Shown piece by piece: positions 12,954-22,941 of a stretch of 64,000 nucleotides of DNA. Origin of the DNA: an uncultured Pseudomonadales bacterium. Lineage in GTDB: Bacteria; Pseudomonadota; Gammaproteobacteria; Pseudomonadales; Pseudohongiellaceae. Location of the stretch: assembly GCA_947259995.1 (NCBI GenBank), contig CAMYOK010000006.1:62001-126000 (forward strand). Reading direction: 5' to 3'. Numbering within the stretch: the first letter of the stretch is position 1; every line of letters starts with the position of its first letter. The notes below the pieces were generated by a model. The model was not told the DNA's origin. It saw only the letters and a list, made by a program, of their open reading frames with translations, and searched no databases. The position numbers and the translations under genes are program-made.

Positions 12954-13386
12954 GATGGTTCTCCTCTTTGTTGGTCTCCGTCGACTTAAGCTTGCCCCTT
13001 GCAGTTGCAAGGTCCAACGAGTGGGTGGGCAAGCCTAAGTCAACGAGTGTTTGCAAATTAAACCTCGTTTTGAAAACTGAGAAGGGCGCAAAAAATGTGC
13101 CATTAATTTTGGCTAAGGAGTACTTGGCGCTCTTGGTGAAAAAGCTAAAAACAATTGCAATAACAGTGAGATGAGCGAGCATTTACACATTTTAGCCGTT
13201 AGCATAAATCTATTAAAAACAAATGCTTATTGCATTATCTTGAGTCTTTACCTTTTTCGGATTTCAGGCCATGCAAATCTGCACTTAGGAAAAATCGTTC
13301 AATTAAAAATGTTGTGAATATAAGCACTTGCAGAAGCCTCGGAAATAAAAATATTTTTCCTGGCTGTGATCTGGGTCTCGTTTGCG
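12954..13386. other. AT-rich intergenic region, no gene seen
   Basis: The only content recognised is the DUF6316 ribosome-binding site at its left edge. Short frames on both strands lack ribosome sites or family features. An unannotated small RNA cannot be excluded. Confidence 0.5.
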
Positions 13387-14016
13387 TTACGTCAAAGTGC
13401 CGCTGCGCAGAAGGTTTTGCGCAAACTGCAGGTCCTCGGGAGTGTTGAGGTTGGCAAACTGACCCTCCGGGCAGTGATCGAGAGTTACTACGGCGTTTGC
13501 TAATGAGAATATTAAGCCCATTGGACTATAGACGCCATTATTAAGGGCGCGCTCAATGTCGGCGAACAGGCTTGTGGACCACAGTGAGAATAGTGGTTGT
13601 CTCTGCCCATCGGTGCACAGCCAAGTGACAGGGACCTTATTAGCCTGCATCGCTTCGGCCAACAAAGCGACGGTATTGGCTGGGAACCAGGGCACATCGG
13701 CAGGGCAGCAGAACACGGTGCCGGTATCGGGGTGTTGTGTTTTTAGCCACGCCATTGCTGTGTAAATGCCCGCGATCGGCCCAGCATCAGAGCCAAAGGT
13801 GTCTGTGAGCACCGGAACTCCCAGTTGTTCGTAAGTCGCAAGATTGCGATTCGCGTTTATGGCCAACGGTTCGACTTGGGGGGCAAGATTGCTAACGATA
13901 TAGTCGATAACGCGCTTATCCCCTAGGGGGAGTAATGCCTTATCTTGATGCTGCATTCGAGAGGATTGGCCGCCTGCTAAGATGATGCCTGCGCTATTGC
14001 TTACTGCTTTGCTCAT
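13387..14016 (-). CDS. mobA: Molybdenum cofactor guanylyltransferase
   Basis: 209 residues. The protein begins with the nucleotide-binding signature LAGGQSSRMQ followed by DKALLPLG. It has TDTFGSDAGPIAGIYTAM (GPLxG-type motif) and CCPADVPWF (metal-binding Asp), and ends with NLNTPEDL. These define MobA, which attaches GMP to molybdopterin to give the bis-MGD cofactor of molybdoenzymes. It stands alone; no other cofactor gene is in the window. Confidence 0.92.
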   Translation of the reverse strand: MSKAVSNSAGIILAGGQSSRMQHQDKALLPLGDKRVIDYIVSNLAPQVEPLAINANRNLATYEQLGVPVLTDTFGSDAGPIAGIYTAMAWLKTQHPDTGTVFCCPADVPWFPANTVALLAEAMQANKVPVTWLCTDGQRQPLFSLWSTSLFADIERALNNGVYSPMGLIFSLANAVVTLDHCPEGQFANLNTPEDLQFAQNLLRSGTLT

Positions 14017-14366
14017 GGTGGAAGGACAGATCTCTAAGAGAAGTAAAAGTTTGCAAGCTGTGCTTAGACAGCCTTTGACAAGAGGGCTTGAGGATAGGGC
14101 AGGCTTAGATTGCTCACAAGATTATTTATTGAATAAAATAAGGCGGTATGGGAGAATCCCGCACTTCGGATAACGGGGTAAAGTTGCTAAGCCATTGAAT
14201 TTAAAAGAGTTTAAAATCTTTGTTGCTTCTATGGTGTGTCTTTACTCCTAGTTGATTTAATTTCCCAACTGAAAATTTGCCGATTTATCGTTTTGATAAG
14301 GCTAATTTTAATAATATTGATCGCGATTGGCTGATGACTTGATCAGTCTTTCTTAGAGGGTTTTTC
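14017..14366. other. Intergenic region upstream of tig, no gene seen
   Basis: AT-rich leader between divergent mobA and tig. The tig ribosome site GAGGG lies just before the ATG. A small inverted repeat (CTGAT...ATCAG, about 14331-14346) is visible. No clear sigma32 or sigma70 promoter could be fixed by eye. Confidence 0.45.
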
Positions 14367-15689
14367 ATGCAAGTTTCCATCGAAACAACTTCTGGGCTCG
14401 AGCGTCGTATGACGGTCGGTGTGCCTGCGTCTGTCATTGAAACTGCCGTTAATGCACGGCTCCAGGAAGCGGCGGGTACCGTCAAGCTGAACGGGTTTCG
14501 TAAAGGGAAGGTTCCCTTCAGTGTCGTTAAGAAGCGTTTCGGACGCGGTGTGCGTCAGGAAGTCCTCGGCGAAGTAATGAGCAAGACGTATTACGATGCC
14601 ATTAACGAGCAGAAAATTAAGCCTGCTGGCCAGCCACGCATCGAACCTAAGACGGTAGAAGAAGGCAAAGACCTAGAGTTTATTGCGATCTTCGAAGTGT
14701 ACCCAGAAGTGGAGCTGTGCGACTTCAGCAAACTGAAGGTTGAAAAACTGGTTGCCGAGGTGGGCGACGAGAATGTCGACAAAATGATTGAAACTCTACG
14801 TCAGCAGCGTCAGACATGGGAGCCAATTAAACGTCAGGCGAAGAATAAAGATCGCTTGAATATCGATTACGTTGGCACCATAGATGGAGAAGAGTTCGAA
14901 GGCGGCTCCGCGCAAGGCACTAATCTTGAGCTAGGCTCTAACCGAATGATCCCAGGGTTTGAGAAAGGCCTTTTGAAAGCCAAAGCGGGCGATGAGATCG
15001 TTCTAGACCTGACTTTCCCAGAGGACTACCAGAACAAAGACGTGGCAGGAAAAGACGTCCAGTTTAAGGTCACTGTGAACTCTTCAAGCCAAGCAGTATT
15101 GCCAGAGCTCAACGATGAGTTCTTCGCTGTATTCGGCATTGACGAAGGTGGTGAAGAGGCATTCCGCAAAGAAGTGGCTGCGAACATGAACCGCGAGCTC
15201 AAGAATGCGAGCAAAGCGAAAGTGAAAAACCGCGTGATGGAACAGCTATTGAAAGAACACGAAGTAGATCTACCTGCCAGCCTTGTAGCTGGTGAGATCG
15301 ACTCGCTGCGACAGCAAGCCATGCAGCAGTTTGGTGGTGGTCAGAACAACATCGACCCATCAATGTTGCCAGATGAGCTCTTTAAAGAGCAGGCAGAGAA
15401 GCGCATTGCGCTCGGCCTAGTGCTGGGTGAAGTCATTAAAGTCAAAGGCCTAAAGGCCGATCCAGACTTAGTGAAGAGCACAATCGAAGACATTGCATCG
15501 ACTTATGAAACACCTGAGCAAGTGGTGCGTTGGTATTACAGTAATAAAGAGCAACTCGCCTCTGTTGAGTCCTCGGTACTAGAGGATCAAGCGTTCGAAG
15601 CCATTTTGGCAGACGCGAAAGTAACAGAGAAAAAAGTGAGCTATGACGAAGTCATCAAGCCGGATGCGCCAAAAGACGGCAAGAAATAG
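14367..15689 (+). CDS. tig: Trigger factor, ribosome-associated chaperone
   Basis: 440 residues, the normal length. The N-terminal ribosome-binding domain carries GFRKGKVPFSVVKKRFG (about 44-60). The central FKBP-type prolyl isomerase domain has NIDYVGTIDGEEFEGG and an RMIPGFEKGL segment. The C-terminal helical arm runs to about 430. It is first gene of the tig-clpP-clpX-lon block, 6 bp before clpP. Binds nascent chains at the ribosome exit tunnel. Confidence 0.97.
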   Translation: MQVSIETTSGLERRMTVGVPASVIETAVNARLQEAAGTVKLNGFRKGKVPFSVVKKRFGRGVRQEVLGEVMSKTYYDAINEQKIKPAGQPRIEPKTVEEGKDLEFIAIFEVYPEVELCDFSKLKVEKLVAEVGDENVDKMIETLRQQRQTWEPIKRQAKNKDRLNIDYVGTIDGEEFEGGSAQGTNLELGSNRMIPGFEKGLLKAKAGDEIVLDLTFPEDYQNKDVAGKDVQFKVTVNSSSQAVLPELNDEFFAVFGIDEGGEEAFRKEVAANMNRELKNASKAKVKNRVMEQLLKEHEVDLPASLVAGEIDSLRQQAMQQFGGGQNNIDPSMLPDELFKEQAEKRIALGLVLGEVIKVKGLKADPDLVKSTIEDIASTYETPEQVVRWYYSNKEQLASVESSVLEDQAFEAILADAKVTEKKVSYDEVIKPDAPKDGKK

Positions 15690-15695
15690 GAAATT

Positions 15696-16310
15696 ATGGA
15701 TTATTCGCAAGAGCTAGTCACTAACGCGCTTGTCCCGATGGTGATCGAGCAAACCTCACGTGGGGAGCGGTCTTACGACATCTACTCACGTTTGCTGAAA
15801 GATCGCGTTATCTTTGTGGTCGGCCAAGTGGAAGACCACATGGCTAACTTGGTGGTTGCGCAATTGTTGTTCCTTGAATCAGAAAACCCTGACAAGGACA
15901 TACATTTGTATATCAATTCACCGGGCGGTTCGGTGACTGCTGGCTTGTCTATCTATGACACGATGCAATTCATCAACCCTAACGTGAGCACCATGTGTAT
16001 CGGCCAAGCGGCTAGCATGGGGGCGTTACTGTTGGCAGGTGGCACTAAGGGCAAGCGATTTGCGCTTCCTCACTCTCGCATGATGATTCACCAGCCAAGC
16101 GGCGGGGCTCAAGGCCAAGCGGCGGATATTGAAATCCAGGCGAATGAAATCATCAAATTGCGCCATCAATTGAATAAAATCATGGCAGATCACACAGGCA
16201 AAACGCTTGATGAGATCGCCAATGATACCGAACGCGATAACTTCATGAGCGCTGAAGAGGCCGTTAAATACGGGCTTATTGATCAAGTATTGAACCAGCG
16301 TGTAATGTAA
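15696..16310 (+). CDS. clpP: ATP-dependent Clp protease proteolytic subunit
   Basis: 204 residues. The catalytic triad is visible: Ser107 in [12 protein letters not shown], His132 in MMIHQPSGG and Asp181 in TERDNFMS. It forms the double-heptamer chamber that works with ClpX, encoded next, or ClpA. It follows tig by 6 bp, so co-transcription is likely. A 172-bp gap separates it from clpX. Confidence 0.98.
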   Translation: MDYSQELVTNALVPMVIEQTSRGERSYDIYSRLLKDRVIFVVGQVEDHMANLVVAQLLFLESENPDKDIHLYINSPGGSVTAGLSIYDTMQFINPNVSTMCIGQAASMGALLLAGGTKGKRFALPHSRMMIHQPSGGAQGQAADIEIQANEIIKLRHQLNKIMADHTGKTLDEIANDTERDNFMSAEEAVKYGLIDQVLNQRVM

Positions 16311-16482
16311 CCAAGCCGAGAGAGGCGTCGGAAAAGCCAGTAAATATTCGCACATTGTACTGTGGAAGCTGCGAAATTGGCCGATGACTTATCTAAGGCG
16401 TACGAATTACCAGCATTTAGGGTATTGGAGAGATCTCCAAAGTCCTGTAGTCTGGTCATGAATCGATTTTGAGGGAATTTGA

Positions 16483-17772
16483 ATGTCAGATGATCGTTTC
16501 AACAAAGGCGATGACAGCGGCAAACTGCTCTATTGTTCCTTCTGTGGAAAGAGCCAGCATGAAGTACGCAAGCTAATTGCAGGACCGTCAGTGTTTGTCT
16601 GCGACGAATGCGTAGATTTGTGCAACGATATAATCCGAGAAGAGATTCAAGAGAAGGACTCAGAGACTGGCACGAAGAAGCTGCCGATCCCTGAGGAGAT
16701 CAAGAACACTCTCGATGAATACGTCATTGGTCAAGAAAATGCCAAGAAAGTATTGGCTGTGGCCGTCTACAACCACTACAAGCGCCTGAATTACGAAAAT
16801 TCAGCCGGTGGGGTGGAGCTAGGCAAGAGTAATATCTTAATGGTTGGGCCTACGGGTACCGGTAAGACATTACTGGCCGAGACCCTTGCTCGCCTGTTAG
16901 ACGTCCCCTTCACGATTGCAGATGCCACGACACTGACCGAAGCAGGTTATGTGGGTGAGGATGTCGAGAACATCATTCAGAAATTGCTGCAAAAGTGCGA
17001 TTACGACGTTGAGAAAGCGCAAATCGGTATTGTCTATATTGACGAAATCGACAAGATCTCGCGCAAGTCAGATAACCCCTCGATTACCCGCGACGTCTCG
17101 GGCGAAGGGGTACAACAAGCCCTGCTTAAATTGATCGAAGGCACCGTTGCGTCGGTACCGCCGCAAGGTGGTCGTAAACATCCGCAGCAAGAATTCCTGC
17201 AAGTCGACACGGCCAATATTCTGTTTATCTGTGGCGGTGCGTTTGCAGGCCTCGATAAAATCATACGTGACCGTTCTGAGAAGAGTGGCATAGGCTTTAG
17301 TGCCGAAGTGCGCAGCAAAGATGCCGAGCATCGTGTTGGTGAAACTTTGCGCGATGTGGAGCCTGAAGATTTAGTAAAATACGGTCTCATTCCCGAATTC
17401 GTCGGTCGTCTGCCGATGATTGCGACTTTGGATGAGCTAGACCTAGATGCCTTGGTTCGTATTATCAAAGAGCCCAAGAACGCTCTCATCAAGCAGTACC
17501 AAAAACTGTTTGAGATGGAGAACGTAGAGATCCAGTTCCGTGATGAAGCATTGATAGCAGTTGCACAGAAAGCCAAAGATCGCAAAACAGGTGCTCGTGG
17601 CCTGCGCTCGATCATGGAAGCCGTGCTGCTTGACTCGATGTACAAGATTCCATCAATGGAGAAGGTCAGCAAAGTGATTATCGATGCGGCCGTTATCAAT
17701 GGTGAGTCTGAGCCTTTATTGGTCTATGAGAATCGTGAGCAGCCTACTCGGGCCGCCACCGACGAGCATTAG
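16483..17772 (+). CDS. clpX: ATP-dependent Clp protease ATP-binding subunit ClpX
   Basis: 429 residues. An N-terminal C4 zinc-binding domain (CSFCGKS...CDECVDLC, about 19-47) recognises adaptors. The AAA+ module has Walker A GPTGTGKT (about 122-129), Walker [11 protein letters not shown], a pore loop (GYVGEDVE) and sensor motifs (RGLRSIME). An IGF-type ClpP-docking loop appears as SGIGFSAEV. It unfolds tagged proteins for ClpP. Followed by lon after 149 bp. Confidence 0.98.
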   Translation: MSDDRFNKGDDSGKLLYCSFCGKSQHEVRKLIAGPSVFVCDECVDLCNDIIREEIQEKDSETGTKKLPIPEEIKNTLDEYVIGQENAKKVLAVAVYNHYKRLNYENSAGGVELGKSNILMVGPTGTGKTLLAETLARLLDVPFTIADATTLTEAGYVGEDVENIIQKLLQKCDYDVEKAQIGIVYIDEIDKISRKSDNPSITRDVSGEGVQQALLKLIEGTVASVPPQGGRKHPQQEFLQVDTANILFICGGAFAGLDKIIRDRSEKSGIGFSAEVRSKDAEHRVGETLRDVEPEDLVKYGLIPEFVGRLPMIATLDELDLDALVRIIKEPKNALIKQYQKLFEMENVEIQFRDEALIAVAQKAKDRKTGARGLRSIMEAVLLDSMYKIPSMEKVSKVIIDAAVINGESEPLLVYENREQPTRAATDEH

Positions 17773-17833
17773 ACGGGGCTTACGCCGCTTTGCGCACAAG
17801 TTATCCAAGTCAGGGCTTCGCTCAAAGCGGCGG

Positions 17834-17862
17834 ATTGAAATTGTCACAATAAGCCCCCACAT
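17834..17862 (+). promoter_or_regulatory. Candidate sigma32 heat-shock promoter of lon
   Basis: ATTGAAA (17834-17840), a 14-bp spacer and CCCCACAT (17855-17862), close to the sigma32 consensus CTTGAAA-N11-16-CCCCATNT. It lies 59 bp upstream of lon, a gene under heat-shock control in related bacteria. Confidence 0.55.
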
Positions 17863-17921
17863 AAGCGCCTGTACTTAATGAGACTGCAAAGTCTCACAAC
17901 ACATTATTCAGGACGTTAACT

Positions 17922-20357
17922 ATGGGTCTTACTACAGACACTTCCGAAGTTGCCAAAACCATCCTTCCACTTTTGCCTCTGCGCGATGTGGTGGTGTATC
18001 CCCAAATAGTCCAACCCCTGTTTGTTGGTCGCCCCAAGTCAATCAAGGCACTTGAGATTGCGATGAACACTGGCAAGCAAGTGTTGCTTGTGGCGCAGAA
18101 AAACCCCTCCGATGATGACCCTAGCACCCGCGATATCTTCGAGATTGGCACGGTCGCTAGCATATTGCAGCTGATTCGCTTGCCCGATGGCACGGTTAAG
18201 GTCCTTGTAGAAGGGGTGAGTCGTGCCAAGATCAAATCTGTTGAGTTAGAGACTGATTATTTTCAGGCGCAGATAAGCGAACTCACTGCCGAAGAGATGG
18301 ACGAAAAGCAGGGCGAATTACTGGTTCGTTCACTGCTTTCGCAGTTTGAACAGTATGTGCAGTTAAGTAAGAAAATCCCGCCCGAGGTCATGACCTCAAT
18401 CTCCAGCATTGATGAGCCAGGTCGCTTGGTCGACACCATCGCTTCGCACATGTCTTTGCAGATTCAAGAGAAACAGAACCTGCTGGAGCTAGTCAGTTTA
18501 CAGGCTCGTATCGAACATCTGATGGGTCTCATTGAATCGGAGATCGATCTTTTCCAAGTAGAAAAACGCATTCGCGGTCGCGTTAAGAAGCAAATGGAGA
18601 AGAGTCAGCGCGAGTATTACCTCAACGAGCAGATGAAGGCGATCCAGAAAGAGATGGGCGAGATGGATGATGCGCCCAATGAAGCGGAAGAGCTAAAGCA
18701 GCGCATCGATGAAGCTGGCATGCCTGCCGAGGCGAAAGAGAAGGCCCTGTCGGAGCTTAACAAGCTGCGCATGATGTCGCCTATGTCTTCGGAAGCCTCG
18801 GTTGTACGCACCTATATCGACTGGATGGTTAATATCCCTTGGAAGGCGCGCAGCAAAGTTCGTTTAGATCTTAGTAAAGCAGAGGGCGTTCTTGAGAACG
18901 ATCACTACGGCCTCGAAGAAGTGAAAACTCGCATCCTCGAATATTTGGCCGTGCAAAAACGCGTCAAAAAACTCAAAGGCCCCATATTGTGTTTGGTAGG
19001 CCCGCCCGGAGTTGGTAAGACCTCGCTAGGGGAGTCGATCGCGCGTGCGACTAATCGCAAGTTTGTTCGTATGGCGTTAGGTGGCGTGCGTGATGAAGCT
19101 GAGATTCGCGGGCATCGTCGCACCTATATCGGTTCATTGCCTGGCAAACTCTTGCAGAAACTTTCTAAAGTAGGGGTCAAGAATCCCTTATTTCTGTTGG
19201 ATGAAATCGACAAGATGGGCATGGATAACCGAGGGGATCCCGCCTCGGCATTGCTCGAGGTTTTAGACCCAGAGCAAAACCATAGCTTTAATGACCACTA
19301 TTTAGAGGTCGATTACGATCTCTCTGAGGTGATGTTCGTGTGTACGTCCAACACAATGAATATTCCCGGTCCGCTATTGGATCGTATGGAAATTATTCGT
19401 TTGCCTGGTTACACAGAGGACGAAAAAACCAATATCGCGAGCCGTTATTTAGTGCCTAAGCAACAGAAAAATAATGGTCTGAAGAAGGGCGAACTAGAGA
19501 TTGGCGAAGAATCTATTCGTGACTTAGTGCGTTATTACACGCGTGAGGCAGGTGTGCGAAATCTTGAAAGAGAGATCGCAAAAATATGCCGTAAAGTTGT
19601 TAAAGAAAATACTAGCGATAAGAAGCCTAAGCCGTTAGTGCTTACCGGTGAATTACTCGAAAAATACTCCGGTGTGCGCAAATTTGATTTCGGCGTGGCA
19701 GAGGAAGACAACCTAGTTGGTCAGGTCAATGGTTTGGCTTGGACCTCTGTGGGTGGCGAGTTGCTAACGATTGAAGCTGTTGCCTTGGAAGGCAAGGGCA
19801 AGACGATTAAAACCGGCTCGCTTGGCGACGTGATGCAAGAGTCCATTCAGGCGGCAATCACAGTAGTGCGCAGCCGCGCTGGCGTTCTAGGGCTAAAGCC
19901 GGGCTTCCATGAAACCGTGGATCTGCATATCCACGTGCCAGAGGGCGCTACTCCTAAAGACGGCCCAAGCGCCGGTGTGGGTATGTGTACGGCTCTTGTC
20001 TCGGCGTTAACTGGCATACCAGTTTGTGCCGATGTGGCGATGACAGGGGAGATCACTTTACGCGGCCAAGTTCTGCGTATTGGTGGCTTAAAAGAGAAGT
20101 TATTAGCCGCGCACCGAGGCAATATAAAGCGTGTGATTATTCCGGCCGATAACGAACGAGATTTGAAAGAAATCCCCGATAACGTAAAAGCAGAATTAGA
20201 AATCTTCCCAGTGAAATGGATAGATCAAGTCCTTGAGTTGGCACTAGAGCGACAGCCCGTGCCAATTGAGGGTGCAGTCGCGCCAAAATCGGGAATTTCG
20301 TCTGGCTCGGAAGAGGCTGATAAAAGCAAGGATGAATTGCACATAAATACGCACTGA
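17922..20357 (+). CDS. lon: ATP-dependent Lon protease
   Basis: 811 residues. The N-terminal substrate domain begins with [13 protein letters not shown]. The coiled region (about 215-260) is followed by an AAA+ domain with Walker [10 protein letters not shown] (about 360-368) and Walker [11 protein letters not shown]. The protease domain has the catalytic Ser in PKDGPSAG (about 683) and Lys in [13 protein letters not shown] about 40 residues on. The last 20 residues are a charged tail. It degrades misfolded and regulatory proteins. Confidence 0.98.
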   Translation: MGLTTDTSEVAKTILPLLPLRDVVVYPQIVQPLFVGRPKSIKALEIAMNTGKQVLLVAQKNPSDDDPSTRDIFEIGTVASILQLIRLPDGTVKVLVEGVSRAKIKSVELETDYFQAQISELTAEEMDEKQGELLVRSLLSQFEQYVQLSKKIPPEVMTSISSIDEPGRLVDTIASHMSLQIQEKQNLLELVSLQARIEHLMGLIESEIDLFQVEKRIRGRVKKQMEKSQREYYLNEQMKAIQKEMGEMDDAPNEAEELKQRIDEAGMPAEAKEKALSELNKLRMMSPMSSEASVVRTYIDWMVNIPWKARSKVRLDLSKAEGVLENDHYGLEEVKTRILEYLAVQKRVKKLKGPILCLVGPPGVGKTSLGESIARATNRKFVRMALGGVRDEAEIRGHRRTYIGSLPGKLLQKLSKVGVKNPLFLLDEIDKMGMDNRGDPASALLEVLDPEQNHSFNDHYLEVDYDLSEVMFVCTSNTMNIPGPLLDRMEIIRLPGYTEDEKTNIASRYLVPKQQKNNGLKKGELEIGEESIRDLVRYYTREAGVRNLEREIAKICRKVVKENTSDKKPKPLVLTGELLEKYSGVRKFDFGVAEEDNLVGQVNGLAWTSVGGELLTIEAVALEGKGKTIKTGSLGDVMQESIQAAITVVRSRAGVLGLKPGFHETVDLHIHVPEGATPKDGPSAGVGMCTALVSALTGIPVCADVAMTGEITLRGQVLRIGGLKEKLLAAHRGNIKRVIIPADNERDLKEIPDNVKAELEIFPVKWIDQVLELALERQPVPIEGAVAPKSGISSGSEEADKSKDELHINTH

Positions 20358-20383
20358 ATCACACGAAAAGCCTGTGTTTACTG

Positions 20384-20413
20384 TTGACACAGCTTTCCGT
20401 GGCTTGGTATAAA
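20384..20413 (+). promoter_or_regulatory. Sigma70 promoter of hupB
   Basis: TTGACA (20384-20389), an 18-bp spacer and TATAAA (20408-20413), giving a leader of about 130 nt before the GTG start of hupB. Confidence 0.65.
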
Positions 20414-20552
20414 GTGCCGGTCGTATTGCTTATCAGGCCGAAATTTCGGATAAAAAAATCAGACAGAATAACAATACTAGAGGCGCACAATGGACTGTCA
20501 TTGTTCGTTTGAGTTTTCAAGCACAATCATCATAGAAAAATAAGGGGATACC

Positions 20553-20828
20553 GTGAACAAATCAGAACTAATCGATGCTGTAGCAGCAGGTGCCGACATA
20601 CCAAAAGCAACAGCTGGACGCGTAATTGATTCCATGATCGATGCGATCACAGACTCACTAAAAAAGAGCGACCCAGTGGTACTAGTAGGCTTTGGTACAT
20701 TCGCTACTAAAGAGCGCGCAGCACGTCAGGGACGTAATCCCCAAACTGGCGCTACTATCCAGATCAAAGCGGCGAAAGTTCCATCTTTCAAAGCTGGTAA
20801 AGCATTAAAAGACGCAGTTAATATTTAA
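20553..20828 (+). CDS. hupB: DNA-binding protein HU-beta
   Basis: 91 residues, the standard HU size, from a GTG with an AAGGGG ribosome site. [11 protein letters not shown] start, [19 protein letters not shown] (beta-arm, about 44-62) and the C-terminal [14 protein letters not shown] are diagnostic. A nucleoid-organising dimer; it follows lon as in many proteobacteria but has its own promoter and terminator. Confidence 0.98.
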   Translation: MNKSELIDAVAAGADIPKATAGRVIDSMIDAITDSLKKSDPVVLVGFGTFATKERAARQGRNPQTGATIQIKAAKVPSFKAGKALKDAVNI

Positions 20829-20937
20829 CTTGTAGTCAAAATTCCCAAGCTAGACGGTGCAGTGAGTCTGCAACAAAGACAAGACTTTCTGCTCCGCCTC
20901 ATGGGAGAGAATTCTCCCAAGCAACTTTGGAATTTTT

Positions 20938-20965
20938 AAGGCGCATCAGTGATGCGCCTTTTTAG
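20938..20965 (+). terminator. Rho-independent terminator of hupB
   Basis: Perfect 11-bp arms AAGGCGCATCA/TGATGCGCCTT followed by TTTT. A second hairpin TGGGAGA/TCTCCCA lies about 20 bp upstream. Confidence 0.9.
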
Positions 20966-21044
20966 TTTAAGAAGGGCTCTTGCCAATGTCGCTATTTAGG
21001 CGACAAAACGAAACGCAAGACATAACAATCCGACGGGAACAGAT

Positions 21045-22937
21045 ATGCTGCAGACAATTAGAGAGAATTCACAAGGCCTAATCGCGAAGGTGATAATCGG
21101 TTTTATCATCGCTGTAATGGCGCTTTTTGGCGTTGAATCAATTGTGGGCGGTTTGACCAATAACTCCACTGTTGCCGAAGTCAACGGTGAAGAAATATCA
21201 GAGACTGAGTTAGCCAATAACGTGCAAAACCTGATTGCTAGCGTTGGTGGCAATCTAGGGGATCTCGACGAAAGTCTGCTGCGACAGATCGCCTTGAATC
21301 AGCTGATCGAAGATCGCTTGCTGCGGCAAGCAGCGCGCGACGGCAATATGACGATCTCAAGTGATGCGATCGACATGCAGCTCATCAATAACCCCCAGTT
21401 CCAATCTGGCGGAGTGTTCAACTCGGATCTCGCGATGCGCACGATGGCGACTCAGGGTTTCTCAGTGCAAGGTTACCGCGATGCCTTAGAAGAGCAAATG
21501 GTAGTGGGGCAGATCGTCAATGCGTTTGCCTCTACGAGTTTTGTCACTGAGGCTGAGCTAGACCGTATGGCGGCACTCTCTTCACAAACTCGTGATTTCC
21601 GCTTTGTTTCAGTGACCCTCGGCAGTCGCACTATGGGCGAGTCGATACCCGATGAGCAGATCGAAGCCTATTACCAAAATAATGAATCTCGTTTCATGCT
21701 CGACGAAGAAGTCGGTGTGGATTATGTCGTCTTGGACAAAAACGCCATTTTCGATGAAGTAGTCGTTGATGATGCCGATGTACAAGCGCAATACGAAATC
21801 GAAAGTGCCGCTGTTAACTCGGCCACTTCGCGTCGCGCTTCGCATATCCTGCTTGAAACAGGGGGCGACGTAAGCGAAGAGGAGGCTTTAGCGGCTGCCG
21901 CGGCGCTGAAGGAGCGTTTAGACGCCGGTGAAGACTTCGGGGCATTGGCCTTAGAAGCTTCCTCAGACACTATTTCAGCGGAAGATGGCGGAGATATCGG
22001 TTATACCGACGGGACAGCCTTCCCGCAAGCTTTAGAGAACGCCTTGGCGAATATGCAAGTCAATGAGATCTCCGAGCCAATCGTCAGTGAGTTCGGTGTG
22101 CATATCGTTAAACTCACGGAAAACTCTGTTAACGAATTTCCACCGCTCGAAGAAGTAGAAGAGCGTATCCGTCGCGATTTAGCGACGGCAGAGGTGGATG
22201 CCTTGTATTTTTCTCGCTTAGAAGACTTGGCGAACTTGGCATTCGAGACGACTGGGCTCGACGATATCGTCGCGGAATTAGGTATAGAGCCAATTCAGAG
22301 TGAGATGTTCACGCGCCTTGGTGGCACCTCCGAGATCACGAGCAATGCAAACTTCATTGCCGCTGCCTTCTCAGATGAAACCCTGCTGGATGGCAATAAT
22401 AGTGACGTGATCGAACTCGGTGGCGATCGTGCGGTTGTCCTGCATGTGCGTGAGCACAATGAGCCAAGCCTCCAGCCTCTTGCAGAGGTTCGGGCCGAGA
22501 TCGCTGCGATCTTGCGCCAGGAGCTTGAGAGAGAGCGTGCGACGGCTTTGGGTGAGTCTTTGTTAAACGCGTTGCAGAGCGGCGCAAGCATTGACGAGAC
22601 AATGGCTGAGAATGGCTTGCAGTGGATTGCGCAGAACAATGCGGCCCGCGATCAGGCCGGTTTGAATGGTGAAGTATTGCAAGCGGCTTTCTCCATGCCA
22701 GCACCTGCTGAGGGCGAAACTGAGCTCAATGGCTTTTCGTTAAGCAATGGCACGTATATCGTTTTAGAGTTACAGGATGTCGAGCGTGGCAGTCTTGCAG
22801 ACCTTGAGTTGTCCGAACGCGCAACGATGACCAATACCTATATTGAGCGTACTGGCCGTGCTAGCTTCGATGCGTTTCTAGCCAATACTCGTCGCAATGC
22901 CGAAATCGAGAACAAGCTAGAAGAGTTGGAGTTTTAA
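21045..22937 (+). CDS. ppiD: Periplasmic folding chaperone / peptidyl-prolyl isomerase PpiD
   Basis: 630 residues. One N-terminal membrane anchor (about 15-38) is followed by a SurA_N-like domain (AEVNGEEISETELANNVQ) and a parvulin domain (about 265-365: SRRASHILLE... and ISEPIVSEFGVHIVKLTE). A second parvulin-like/C-terminal chaperone part follows. PpiD sits at the inner membrane near the Sec translocon and assists exported proteins. Placement after hupB is the usual gammaproteobacterial order. It ends 4 bp before convergent mltD with no terminator between. Confidence 0.95.
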   Translation: MLQTIRENSQGLIAKVIIGFIIAVMALFGVESIVGGLTNNSTVAEVNGEEISETELANNVQNLIASVGGNLGDLDESLLRQIALNQLIEDRLLRQAARDGNMTISSDAIDMQLINNPQFQSGGVFNSDLAMRTMATQGFSVQGYRDALEEQMVVGQIVNAFASTSFVTEAELDRMAALSSQTRDFRFVSVTLGSRTMGESIPDEQIEAYYQNNESRFMLDEEVGVDYVVLDKNAIFDEVVVDDADVQAQYEIESAAVNSATSRRASHILLETGGDVSEEEALAAAAALKERLDAGEDFGALALEASSDTISAEDGGDIGYTDGTAFPQALENALANMQVNEISEPIVSEFGVHIVKLTENSVNEFPPLEEVEERIRRDLATAEVDALYFSRLEDLANLAFETTGLDDIVAELGIEPIQSEMFTRLGGTSEITSNANFIAAAFSDETLLDGNNSDVIELGGDRAVVLHVREHNEPSLQPLAEVRAEIAAILRQELERERATALGESLLNALQSGASIDETMAENGLQWIAQNNAARDQAGLNGEVLQAAFSMPAPAEGETELNGFSLSNGTYIVLELQDVERGSLADLELSERATMTNTYIERTGRASFDAFLANTRRNAEIENKLEELEF

Positions 22938-22941
22938 AGAC

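Noticed and set aside
20895-20925. Possible tRNA or sRNA between hupB and its terminator
   Set aside because: Only a 7-bp hairpin (TGGGAGA/TCTCCCA) is present; no cloverleaf or CCA end.
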